Assembly: GCA_033557465.1 (NCBI GenBank)
Contig: CM066044.1
Coordinates: 196,284,184-196,348,183 of the forward strand
Direction: 5' to 3'
Source of the DNA: Ichthyophis bannanicus
Lineage: Eukaryota; Chordata; Amphibia; Gymnophiona; Ichthyophiidae
DNA: 64,000 nucleotides
The first letter of the stretch is position 1; every line of letters begins with the position of its first letter. The notes beneath the pieces were generated by a model. The model had not been told where the DNA came from and did no database searches. It saw nothing but the letters and a program-made list of their open reading frames with translations. The translations under genes and the position numbers were made by a program. Positions 55,206 to 64,000 of this stretch are shown piece by piece.

Positions 55206-56659
55206 AAGGTGGATAGTGTGGCAGAGAATTTTTTCAGCCAGCACTCTCTGGATCCATGAGAGTCTGAGTTGAGTCAGGAGGCATTTGTTGATTCTGTGCC
55301 AATGTCAAGGTGTGCCGCTTCTTCAGTCACCACATGGAGATGAGGTCCGATGGTGTCAACACCCTGGCCCAGCTTTGGCCAAGTCAATGCCTGCTATATA
55401 TGTTTCCTCTGTGGCCCCTTGTGGGACATGTGATTCACTGTATAGAGCTCCACCCAGGAAGACTGATCTGGTGGTGCCAGATTGGCCGAGGAGAGCATGG
55501 TTTGGAGATCTGATGCAGCTCCTGCAAGCACTACCTCTTTGTTTGCCTCCATCTCAGGGCCTCGTGTCAGGGACTGATTTGTCCTTAAGGACCCAATTCC
55601 CTTCTCGCTTATGACTTGGTCCTTGAAAGGTGACAGTTAATGCATATGAGCTACTCTTCGGCAGTGTTTTCCACTTTGCTCTGAACCTGTAGGAGGTCTA
55701 CCAACCTAATGTACATGTGGGTCTGGTTCCTCTTTGAGCGATGTTGGGCATGCAGCAGCTGGCTCCTGAGGCCAACAGAGATGGCACCTTGGCTGTCTTT
55801 CTCCTAGCTCCTTGAAGGTTCAGGTAGCAGCTTTCGCTTGTTTCAGAGGTAAGTCTCTAGGATTATACCTGGATGTTTCGTGCTTTCTTCAGGGGTTTCG
55901 GTGTCTGCATCCTCCCCTTCAGTCCAAGGTCCCTCCTTGGGATCTGTGTCTGTTGCTCAGGGTCTTGATGGTGGTGCCCTTTGAGTGGCTGAAGCAGGCT
56001 ACTCTGAAGGATTTGATGCTCAAGACTGTTGTTGTCTTTGTTGCCATTTGTTCTGTAAGGTGGATTTCGGAGCTGCAGGCTCTGTCTTCCCAAGGGCCTT
56101 GCCTATCCTTTTCTGAGGAGGCCATTTCCATTCGGCCTGTGCCTTTCTTGATTACCTAAGGTGATTACTCCCTTTCATGTGAACCAGGTGGTTTGCCTGT
56201 CCTCCGCCTGTAAGTAACAGTGTCGGGGGGAAGGATAAGGATCTTCTCCTTGTTGATGTCTGAAGGGTACTTCCCCAATACTTGGAGGTTACTAATTCTT
56301 TTCGTAAGTCTTTTCTGTGCTGTTTGCTGGCCTACACAAAGGTGATGTGGTGGCTAAATCTACATTGAGGCACTGGATTAAGGAGGCCATTTTCTCAGTT
56401 TATCTGCTGCAGAACTGGACGGTTCTGGAGGGTTTGCATGGCTTTTCTACTTGAGCACAACTGTCCTCTTGGGTGGAGCAGAGCTCAGTAACCCCCTGCA
56501 AACATTTGTCAGGCAGCAATATAGGCATCACTTTCCACTTTTGTCAAGCACTACCGTTTGGATGTCCACACGTGGGGGGACATGGCCTTTTTGCTCCAAG
56601 TTTTTGCAAGCTGCTTTGTCTTCTTCCTGCCCAGTGGCATCGTAGCTTTGGTAGTTCTA

Positions 56660-56745
56660 CTTGTCTGGACTAGTTTAGCAGTATGATATAGAAGGTGACG
56701 TTTTACTTAACAAATAATGTCCTATCCTTGAATCCTGCTAGACCA
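56660..56745. repeat. Internal complementary region of DIRS copy J
   Basis: 'acttgtctggactagtttag' is the inverse of the left tip (49185-49220). 'ttttacttaacaaataatgt' onward is the inverse of the right tip (63090-63129). It confirms that the two termini 14 kb apart belong together. Confidence 0.8.
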
Positions 56746-57055
56746 GTCCAGGGCCCGCCCCTGGATCTGTATTACTGTTCTGCTGTGGTACCCTTGGATC
56801 CACTATGATTTCTATACTTGGCTCTACAGGTTCATCATCTACTGCCAGCCTTTTGTTTATGCTTTCCATAAGAACATAAGATATACCATACTGGGTCAGA
56901 CCAAGGTCCATCAAGCCCAGTATCCTGTTTCCAACAGTGGCCGATCTAGGTCATACGTACCTAGCAGTTTCCCCAAAAGACACAGTTCCACAATGCTTGT
57001 ACTGGGTCAAACATTGATATCCTGGGTCCCTTCTTAATAATGGTTTATGGACCTT

Positions 57056-58462
57056 TCATCCAGGAACTTGTCCAAACCTTTTTTTAAACCCAGCTACACT
57101 AATAGCTTTTACTACATCCTCCGGTATCAAATTCCAGAGTTTGATTACACGTTGAGTGAAAAAATATTTTATTTTATTAGTCTTAAATAGTTTACCTTGT
57201 AGCTTCATTGCATGTCCCCTAGTCTTTCTATATTCTGATAACGTAAACAATCGATCTACGTTTACCCGTTCTGCTCCGTTCATTAATTTATAGACTTCTA
57301 TCATATCTCCCCTCAGCCGTCTCTTTTCCAGGTTAAAGAGCCCCAATCTTTTTAGCCTTTCTTCATAGGAGTATCCTTCCATCCCCTTTACCATTTTGGT
57401 GGCTCTTCTCTTAACCTTTTCTAATATCGCTATATCCTTTTTAAGATTCGGCGACCAGAATTGCACACAATATTCAAGGTGCGGTCTCACCATGGAACGA
57501 TATAGAGGCATAATATCTTTTGTTTTATTTTCCATTCCTTTCCTTATGATACCTAGCATTCTATTTGCTCTCTTGGCCGCCGCTGCACACTGGGCGGAGG
57601 GTTTTAACATGTTACCCACAATGACGCCTAAATCTTTTTCCTGGGTGGTGGTTCCTAATGTGGAACCTTGCATCGTGTAACCATAGTTTGGGTTGTTCTT
57701 CCCTAGGTGCATAACTTTGCACTTGTCCACATTAAATTTCATCTGCCATTTTGATGCCCAGTCTTCCAATTTATCAAGATCCTCTTTCAATTTTCCACAA
57801 TCCTCTTGGGTTTTAACAACTTTAAATAGTTTTGTGTCATCTGCAAATTTGATAAACTCGTTTATTCCACTTTCCAGGTCATTTATGAATATGTCAAAAA
57901 GCAGTGGACCCAGCACAGATCCCTGGGGTACACCATTATTCACCTTTCTCCATTGGGAAAATTGGCCATTTAGCCCTACCCTCTGCTTTCTATCTTTTAA
58001 CCAGTTCCTGATCCACAGTAGTACACTGCCTCCTATCCCATGACTCTTTAGTTTTGCCAAAGGTCTCTGATGAGGGACCTTGTCAAAGGCTTTCTGAAAG
58101 CCCAGACACACTATATCAACCGACTCATCTTTGTCCACCAGTATATTCACACCTTCAAAAACACATAACAGATTAGTAAGACAAGATCTTCCTTGTCTAA
58201 AGCCATATTGGCTGTCTCCCATTAGGCCATGACTATCTACATGCTGAGTAATTTTATTCTTTATGATGGTATCTACCATTTTTCCCGGTACTGACGTGAG
58301 GCTCACCGGTCTGTAGTTTCCCGGATCACCCCTGGAACCCTTTTTAAAAACTGGTGTTACATTCGCCATCCTCCAATCTTCAGGTATTACAGATGATTTT
58401 AATGATAGTTCACAAATTACTAATAGCAGGTCTGCAATCTCATATTTCAGTTCTTTCAACAC
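57056..58462 (-). pseudogene. CR1 copy 2 ORF2 reverse transcriptase (468 open codons)
   Basis: Open frame covering the whole RT and C-terminal region. Visible blocks: 'GNYRPVSLTSVPGKMV' (48-63), 'YGFRQGRSCLTNLL' (86-99), motif A 'VDIVCLGFQKAFDKVPH' (115-131), 'NGVPQGSVLGPLLF' (176-189), active site 'FADDTKLF' (206-213) and 'RPHLEYCVQFWSP'. In motif A the catalytic Asp of 'LDF' is replaced by G121, so the enzyme should be inactive although the frame is open. The C-terminus runs to 'VAGFKKRFG' near the 3' UTR. Confidence 0.88.
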
Positions 58463-58731
58463 CCTTGGATGTATACCATCCGGCCCAGGTGATTTGCTAC
58501 TCTTCAGTTTATCTAATAGTTATAATACATCTTCCCGATGTATCGATATTTCCTTCAGTTCTTCCACACCTTTAAATACCACTTCAGTCATGGGTAACAT
58601 CCCTACATCTTCCTCAGTAAAGACTGAAGCAAAGAATTCATTCATTCTCTCCGCTATCGCCTTGTCGCTTCTTAGTGCCCCTTTAACCCCTCTATCATCT
58701 AATGGACCAACTGACTCTCACAGGTTTTTTG

Positions 58732-59686
58732 CTACAAATGTACTTGGAAAAGTCTTTGCGTTCTTGCTTCCGCAGCAAGCTTCTTCTCAAATTCTCCCTT
58801 TGCCTGCCTTATCAATGCCTTGCATTTGACTTGCCAGTGCTTGTGCTGTTTCCAGGTTTCGTTGTTTGGCTCTTTTATCCATTTCCTGAAAGATGCTTTT
58901 TTGGCAACAACAGCCTCTCTGACATCACCTTTAAACCATGCTGGCAGTTTTTTGAACTTTCTTCCGCTTTTCTTAAAGCGTGGAATACAGCTGGTCTGGG
59001 CTTCCAAGATAGTATTTTTCAACAACACCAAATCTTGATGTAAGTCTTTAACCTTTGCAACTGCTCCTTTTAGTTTTTTCTTAACTATTTTCCTCATTTT
59101 ATCATAGTCTCCCTTTCGAAAGTTAAAAGGTGGTACTGTGGATTTCCTTACTATCCCTCCTCCAGTAATTAAAACAAAGGCAATCATGCTATGATCACTA
59201 TTGCCAAGTGGCCCCAACACCCTTATCTCTTGCACTAGATCTGGTGTTCCTCTAAGGACTAGGTCTAATATGGTGTCCCCTCTGGTCGGTTCATGAACCA
59301 GCTGCTCGAAGAAGCAGTCATTTATTTCATCTAGGAGCTTTATCTCCCTAGCATGTCCTGCCGTGACACTGACCCAGTCGATACCGGGGTAATTGAAATC
59401 ACCCATTATTGTTACTGCACTGTAACTTTTGTTAGCTTCCTTGATTTCTTTGAGCATTTCATCATCCATTTGTTCATTCTGGCCAGACGGTCAATAGTAC
59501 ACCCCCACTGCCATCGCCTTCCCCCTTTTTACATGGAATTTCAATCCATAGAGATTCTACATCAAATTTTGTTTCCTGCAAAACTTTAATCCTTTCTGAC
59601 TCAATGCCCTCTCTAACATAGAACACAACCCCTCCACCAATTTGATCAGGTCTATCATTACGATATAGTTTGTACCCAAGTATCAC
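58732..59686 (-). pseudogene. CR1 copy 2 ORF2 endonuclease (frameshifted)
   Basis: Two overlapping frames: 59686-59474 ('YKLYRNDRPDQIGGGVVFYV', 'ESLWIEIPCKKG') and 59469-58732 ('IMGDFNYPGIDWVS', 'RVLGPLGNSDHSMIAFVL', 'RKFKKLPAWFKGDVREAV'). The Asn in 'GDFN' and the terminal Ser-Asp-His are present, so the catalytic residues survive. A stop at 59470-59475, where copy 1 reads 'YYQPPGYNEQ', and a further break before the RT disable ORF2. Confidence 0.85.
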
Positions 59687-59958
59687 AGTGTCCCACTGGT
59701 TGTTCTCCTTCCACTATGTCTGATATTCCAAGCATATCAAGCCTCTCATTTAGTGCTATATATTCTAACTCTCCCATCTTATTTTTTAGACATATCATTT
59801 GCATACAAGCATTTTAGAGACTGTATTTTATTCATATTAATTTGGCTATTGGTAGACATGGGCAATTTTGGGATCTTTAAGCTCTATCTCCTCCATACCC
59901 GAGGGCATTTGGGCTACTTTACTCTTTTTTTGAACCTCTCTGCTTTTAGTAGTATCCT

Positions 59959-60902
59959 TCAAGGATACATTCTTCCGAACCATGCGCTCTTGGGCGACTG
60001 TCGGCTTTCCCCTATTATGTAGTTTAAAAGCTGCTCTCTCTCCTTTTTAAAGGTTAATGCCAGCAGCCTGGTTCCATCACGGTTAAGGGGAAGCCCATCC
60101 CTTCGGAAGAGCCCCTCCTTTCCCCAGAATGTTCCCCAGTTCCTAACAAATCCAAAACCTTCATCTCTGCACCATTGTCTCTTCCACGCATTGAGACTCT
60201 GGAGCTCTGCCTGCCTTTTGGGTCCTGCGCGTGGAATGGGAAGCATTTCGGAGAACGCTACCCTGGAAGTTCTGGATTTCAACTTCCTACCCGAAAGCCT
60301 AAATTTAGCCTTCAGAACCTCCCTACCACATTTTCCTATGTCATTGGTACCGACATGTACCAAGACAGCAGACTCCTCCCCAGCACTATCTAATACCTTA
60401 TCTAGGTGGCGCGTGAGGTCCACTACCTTCGCACCAGGCAGGCAGGTTACCAGGCAATCCTCACGTCCACCAGCCACCCAGCTATCTACATGCCTAATGA
60501 TCGAATCACCAACTATAACGGCTGTCCTAACCCTTCCCTCATGGGTATATGGCCCTGGAGAAACCTCCTCGGTGCGAGAGGGTTTTACATCTCCTGGAGG
60601 ATAGGTCCTAGTTACAGGATCACTTCCTGCCACACCAGGGTGATGCTCTCCTGTCACGTGACCTCTCTCCTCCATGGCAACAGGGATGTTGCTAGACTGG
60701 AGGTCGGACTTCAGGACTATATCCATGTAGGTCTCGTCTATGTACCTCTCTGTCTTTCTTATGTTTTCCAAGTCTGCTACTCTAGCCTCTTGAGAACGGA
60801 CTCATTCCCTGAGAGCAAAGAACCTTTTGCACCTAGTGCACACGTAAGACCTCTCACCAACTGGAAGAAAATCATACATGTGACACTCAATGCAAAAGAC
60901 AG
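59959..60902 (-). pseudogene. CR1 copy 2 ORF1 with SGNH esterase domain
   Basis: The 270-codon open part (60771-59959) has 'AVIVGDSIIRHVDSWV' (Ser block), 'VLVHVGTNDIGKCGRE' (Asn block intact) and a C-terminal 'RRDGLPLNRDGTRLLA', in which the catalytic His seen in copy 1 ('DGLHL') is Pro. Upstream the zinc finger 'CIECHMYDFLPVGERSYVC' is recognisable at 60900-60830, but a stop splits it from the rest. The start of ORF1 is truncated. Confidence 0.82.
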
Positions 60903-61124
60903 TACATAGTTCTCTACTGTTGATTGCTCACTATTGCCCAGGTTGTGTGAGACTTTCCATGCTCTCTCATATGCTTTGGGAAGGATATTGAAGAGACCTC
61001 TGGTGGCTGAGGTGGATAGAAACATGGGAGTGATGTCATTGAAACCTGGGTTTTTCATTGGTTCTTTGTTGCCACTGCTTTGCTGGTAGAGGAACACAAT
61101 CCACTTGTCTGGAATGGTCTAACA
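60903..61124 (+). repeat. Right terminal repeat of DIRS copy J, inner part
   Basis: It is the inverted copy of 49195-49350 ('ctctggtggctgaggtggat', 'gaaacctgggtttttcattg'). The outer tip continues at 63095-63129 after the hAT insertion. Confidence 0.85.
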
Positions 61125-61679
61125 CAGTGGTTCTCAACAATTTTTGTACCGTGACCCCTTTTACCATTGGTCAACTTGTGGTGACCCCCAATGATAAAAT
61201 CAAATGCGTCTCTTTTCCTTTATTGTTAATGCATTGTCACTGTAATCATTTGTTGAATTATTAATATATTATAGGCCTTTGCAATATGTTTTTATTTATA
61301 AAATTTACTTATTTAAACCACAATAACAAGTAACAATATTTGATTTCAAAATTATGATGATTTTGTAGTCAAATCACTAATATGAAATAAAATTATTTTT
61401 TCTACCTTTGTTGTCTGAACAATTTATTCTCTGAACATGCTGGTCCCGATGTGAGGCTTCTGCTTTCCTGTCTTCTCTTAGCTCTCTTTCTGTGGTCCAT
61501 CTGCCATTGCTTATCTCTTCTTTCGTTTTCTTCACTTCTTTCCATCAGCCTATTTCCAGTCCCAGTAACCCTCCCCAGTATCAACCCCTTCCAGTCCTCA
61601 CTCTCAGTACCTTCCAATGTCAACTTGGATTCCCATGACTGCCACTGGTGTCCGTTCCCTTCCAGTCCTCCTCCTTCCC

Positions 61680-62350
61680 CACTGACCAGTCCCTTCTAGT
61701 ACAATTACCATGGCAGCCCCTCTCAGATCCACTCCCTTCCAGTTCCATTCTCCCATCCCCTCGTATCAGCCCATTTGTAGCCTTAGCCCCCAGTTTTCTT
61801 CCAGGGCCAGCAGCTCTATCCTCCCCTCCACATAATCAGCCCATTCCCAGTCGAAGCCCCCCAATCAGCTGGCTTCCAGTGCTAGTACCCCCTCAACCCC
61901 ATTACCAGTGCTAGCCTCCCCTAATCAGCCCAATACCAGTCCTACCCCCCCCCATCAGCTCATTACCAGTCCTAGCCTCCCCTAATCCGCTTCCAGTGCT
62001 AGTCCCTCAACCCCATTATCGGTGCTAGCCTCCCCTAATCAGCTCATTTCCAGTGCTAGCCTCTCCTCAACTCCATTACCAGTGCTAGGCTCCCCTAATC
62101 AACCCATTACCAGTCCTACCCCCCCCCCCCCATCAGCCCATTTCCAGTCCTAACCTCCCCATTCAGCTCATTTCCAATGTTAGCTCCCCATCAGTCCATT
62201 ACCAGTCCTATCCCCCTATCAGCACATTACCAGTCCCAACCCCTCCTTGATCAGTCCATTCCCAGTCCTAGCCTTCCCTAATCAACCCATTACCAGTCCT
62301 AGCCCCCCCCCCATCTGCCCATTATAATCCTAACCCGCACTGTCTCTCCC
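61680..62350. repeat. Minisatellite in the hAT element (about 30-35 bp unit)
   Basis: Imperfect tandem units of the form 'cccattaccagtcctagcct' plus 'cccctaatcag', with variable C-runs. Roughly 18-20 units by eye. Proline/serine-rich ORFs here are by-products of the composition. Confidence 0.8.
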
Positions 62351-62394
62351 CTCTGTCCAGCATTTATCCCCGTCTGTCCAGTATGTCCCCCTGT

Positions 62395-62650
62395 CTCTTC
62401 CCTCCCTGCATGTCAGCCCTCTCCCTCCCTCCATGTCAGCCCCCCTGTCCATGTCAGCCCCATCACTCCATCCATCCATCCCTCCATGTCACTCCCCCCT
62501 CTGTCCATGTCAGCCCCCCTCCATCCATCAATGTCAGCCTCCCCTCCCTCCATGTCATCCCCCCTCTCTCCATATCAGCCCCCTCCCTCTCTCCAACCAT
62601 CCATCCATACCAGCCCCCCCCCCCCCGTCCCCCCATGTCAGCCCCGTTGC
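62395..62650. repeat. Second minisatellite in the hAT element ('ccatgtcagcccc')
   Basis: Short repeats of 'ccatgtcagcccccct' and 'ccatccatc', C-rich on the plus strand, distinct from the preceding unit. Confidence 0.75.
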
Positions 62651-62689
62651 AGGTTCTCTGCCCCCTCCTCCCCTTTCCGCATGTCTGCC

Positions 62690-62935
62690 TCCTGCAGCCG
62701 CGGCTCCCTGCCTCTTTGGGAACCGTGGCTGGCCTCTGAAGCCGTTGCGGAGCCTTTCTGTCTCTAAACGGGCTCTGTGCAGCATTGTCCCGCCTCCAAA
62801 GGAAATGGTAAACAACTTCCTTTGGAGGTGGGACAATGTTGCACGGAGCCTGTCAAGAGGCAGGAAGGCTCTGCAACGGTTTTACAGGCACAGCTGCGGT
62901 TCCCTAAGAGGCAGGGAGCCGCAGCTGCATTCGAA
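62690..62935. repeat. Long foldback (imperfect palindrome) in the hAT element
   Basis: Arms of about 115 bp centre near 62812: 'gcattgtcccgcctccaaag' pairs with 'ctttggaggtgggacaatg', and 'cggctccctgcctctttggg' pairs with 'aagaggcagggagccg'. A few mismatches. It would form a strong hairpin in single-stranded DNA or RNA. Confidence 0.85.
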
Positions 62936-63129
62936 GGGAGGCAGTGAGTTTGCCACTGCCGAGAAGCGGACTCGGCAGCGGCAGCAACTTGTGCGCTTTT
63001 TTTTTTTAACAGCGGAGTAAGGCGACCCCTGCTGAATCCTGTGGTGACCCCCGTGGGGGTCGCGATCCACAGGTTGAGAACCGCTGGTCTAACAGGACTC
63101 AAAGAAAGGACATTATCTGTTAAGTAAAA

Positions 63130-63716
63130 TGTTACCTTCTGCTTTTTATGAGGAAGGGGTTTGTCCCTTTGGACATTATAGCAACGGTTCTGACAGGTTT
63201 TTCTTCTGACACGCTAGCAGATCTGGGTTGGATGAGTTACCCATTACCACAAAGGGCATTTTTAGTTCAGATAGGTTTGCATGAACATCTTCCAGCCTTT
63301 GGGTGTCCATTGTTGTGAAAGAGCTTGGATCTGCATAGCCTCATGAATCAGATAAGCGCCTGCTAGCAGGCTTTCCTCTGGTATACATAAATCCGATTAC
63401 CACACCCTTTTCTTTTTTGACAGCTCAGTGAGCAGCACTTCAGCATTTTCCCTATAGCACATGCTGATGCTGTTTTAATATTTCCTGAAGGATGGGGTCT
63501 GGGGGCAATACTTTTTTTTTCCCCCAACAACACTGCCATTATATCATCATGTACTGTTAGGTACCGGGCTTTCCCCCTGTATCCCCTCGTCTATTAAGCA
63601 AGAGCTAGCACTGTAACATTCTATTTGACTTTTTCATGTTCAGACATAACCCATTTCAAGTTACTTTCAACACTTCATTTCTCCAACTAGTCTTGGAGCG
63701 ATGGCAGTTCTAGTAT
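63130..63716. other. No recognised feature
   Basis: Unassigned AT-rich DNA to the right of DIRS copy J; a T-run lies at 63511-63520. Confidence 0.4.
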
Positions 63717-63885
63717 CTCTTTATTTATTTGGATTTAGCTCAAGCCTTTTCAGGAATAGCTTGTGCCCAGAGGGTTTACAATCTCAGTTTGTATCTGAGG
63801 CAATGGAGGATGAAGTGCCCAAGGTCACAAGGGACAGTAGTGGGATTTGAAGCTGGTTTCCCGCCTATTGCTCCAATCTTTAGTC
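63717..63885 (-). mobile_element. MIR-like SINE fragment
   Basis: On the plus strand 'gtgcccaaggtcacaaggga' and 'agtgggatttgaagctggtt' are the complement of the SINE body and B box seen at 40.8-41.1 kb. The 3' tail side begins 'tttatttggatttagctcaa'. The tRNA A box is not recognisable. Confidence 0.6.
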
Positions 63886-64000
63886 TCTCAAATGCTGAAA
63901 TTGTTAAGTATTGAATCCATTTTTTTCACTATACTCAATCAGTGCTTTGTCAAAAGACCGATTTTATGATTGAAAAAAACAAAATCTAACAAGGATGTAA

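Larger units (their letters stand above)
53894..56640 (+). pseudogene. DIRS copy J RNase H and tyrosine recombinase
   Basis: RNase H starts with 'SSLLGWGAHCQDRTA' (53896) and continues past the Penelope-like insertion at 55219 ('AENFFSQHSLDP'). Recombinase relics: 'VGHVIHCIELHPGRLIWWCQ' (55421-), 'VQVAAFACFRGKSL' (55818), 'VPPWDLCLLLRVLM' and 'FVAICSVRWISELQALSS' (near 56040). In the last, the conserved Arg before 'ISEL' is Trp, so the recombinase is dead. Confidence 0.75.
56869..60902 (-). mobile_element. CR1-type LINE, copy 2 (nearly full length)
   Basis: 4-kb minus-strand CR1. The 3' end carries the '(TCTTATGT)' repeat (plus strand 'cataagaacataagatatac'), then ORF2 (RT 58462-57056, endonuclease 59686-58732) and ORF1 (60903-59959). 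It is truncated within the ORF1 N-terminus. It lies in the ICR-to-terminal-repeat spacer of DIRS copy J, proven by the uninterrupted version in DIRS copy F. Confidence 0.92.
61125..63086. mobile_element. Non-autonomous hAT element
   Basis: 1962 bp flanked by the exact 8-bp duplication 'gtctaaca' (61117-61124, 63087-63094). Terminal inverted repeats are 'cagtggttctcaac' at the left and the complement of 'cagcggttctcaac' at the right, followed by a 'gaccc'/'gggtc' block. It has no transposase; the interior is pyrimidine-rich minisatellite and a foldback. Insertion was into the right terminal repeat of DIRS copy J. Confidence 0.92.
49171..63129 (+). mobile_element. DIRS-type retrotransposon, copy J, expanded by nested insertions
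   Basis: Plus-strand element. Left terminal repeat from about 49171, gag 50.0-51.5 kb, RT 51.98-52.93 kb, RNase H 53.9-55.3 kb, recombinase 55.3-56.6 kb, ICR 56.66-56.74 kb and right terminal repeat ending about 63129. It contains a CR1 fragment (52929-53893), a Penelope-like fragment (54151-55205), a 4-kb CR1 (56869-60902) and a hAT element (61125-63086). Removing them leaves an element of about 6 kb, the same size as copies C and E. Coding frames are heavily decayed. Confidence 0.88.

Noticed and set aside
59959..60771. Cellular GDSL/SGNH esterase gene
   Set aside because: It is ORF1 of a CR1 element: adjacent ORF2, same orientation, second copy at 6.2-7.1 kb, no introns.
62383..63020. Proline/serine-rich ORFs of 88-195 codons
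   Set aside because: They lie in C-rich minisatellites of the hAT element, occur in overlapping frames and reflect base composition.
49171..63129. CRISPR-like or host tandem-gene interpretation of the repeated blocks
   Set aside because: The repeats are inverted DIRS termini and an ICR, explained fully by element structure; this is a eukaryotic sequence.

Overview
This is vertebrate nuclear DNA made almost entirely of transposable elements. No host protein-coding gene, rRNA or tRNA gene could be recognised. The mixture is: many DIRS-type tyrosine-recombinase retrotransposons, CR1 LINEs whose 3' ends carry a TCTTATGT-type repeat, L2 and L1/Tx1 LINEs, Penelope-like elements, tRNA-derived MIR-like SINEs, hAT elements, a mariner and a retrovirus-like LTR element. 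It fits a large, repeat-rich amphibian genome. A caecilian is my best guess, from recollection of its CR1 and palindromic repeats, and is not proven.

Layout. 1-1.6 kb: 5' end of a DIRS element (copy A) that runs out of the window. 1.8-3.6 kb: an old, decayed DIRS (copy B). 4.2-7.2 kb: a minus-strand CR1 with an internal deletion. 7.2-12.9 kb: a structurally complete DIRS (copy C) with inverted terminal repeats and an internal complementary region. 13.4-26.1 kb: a nest. DIRS copy D was hit by a plus-strand L2 (13.45-21.26 kb), and the L2 was then hit by a 5.9-kb LTR element (14090-19991, nearly identical LTRs, 4-bp target duplication) and by a 354-bp hAT-type MITE. 27.0-33.0 kb: DIRS copy E, complete in structure. 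33.8-40.6 kb: decayed or shortened DIRS copies F, G, H and I. 40.6-43.4 kb: SINEs and an L1/Tx1 reverse transcriptase relic. 43.5-44.8 kb: apparently non-repetitive, promoter-like DNA. 44965-46286: a mariner with a full-length open transposase, lying inside Penelope-like terminal sequence. 46.4-49.1 kb: L1 5' end, MITEs, a CR1 relic and a SINE. 49.2-63.1 kb: a plus-strand DIRS (copy J) expanded by four insertions (CR1 fragment, Penelope-like fragment, 4-kb CR1, 2-kb hAT element). 63.7-63.9 kb: a SINE end.

Most coding regions are frameshifted or stop-containing fossils. The exception is the 356-codon mariner transposase, although its third catalytic residue is Glu where Asp is expected. I found no convincing new cellular system. 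The points most worth a second look are the mariner, the young LTR element without gag-pol, the Penelope-like insertion bounded by a perfect 81-bp inverted repeat, and the readable insertion order.
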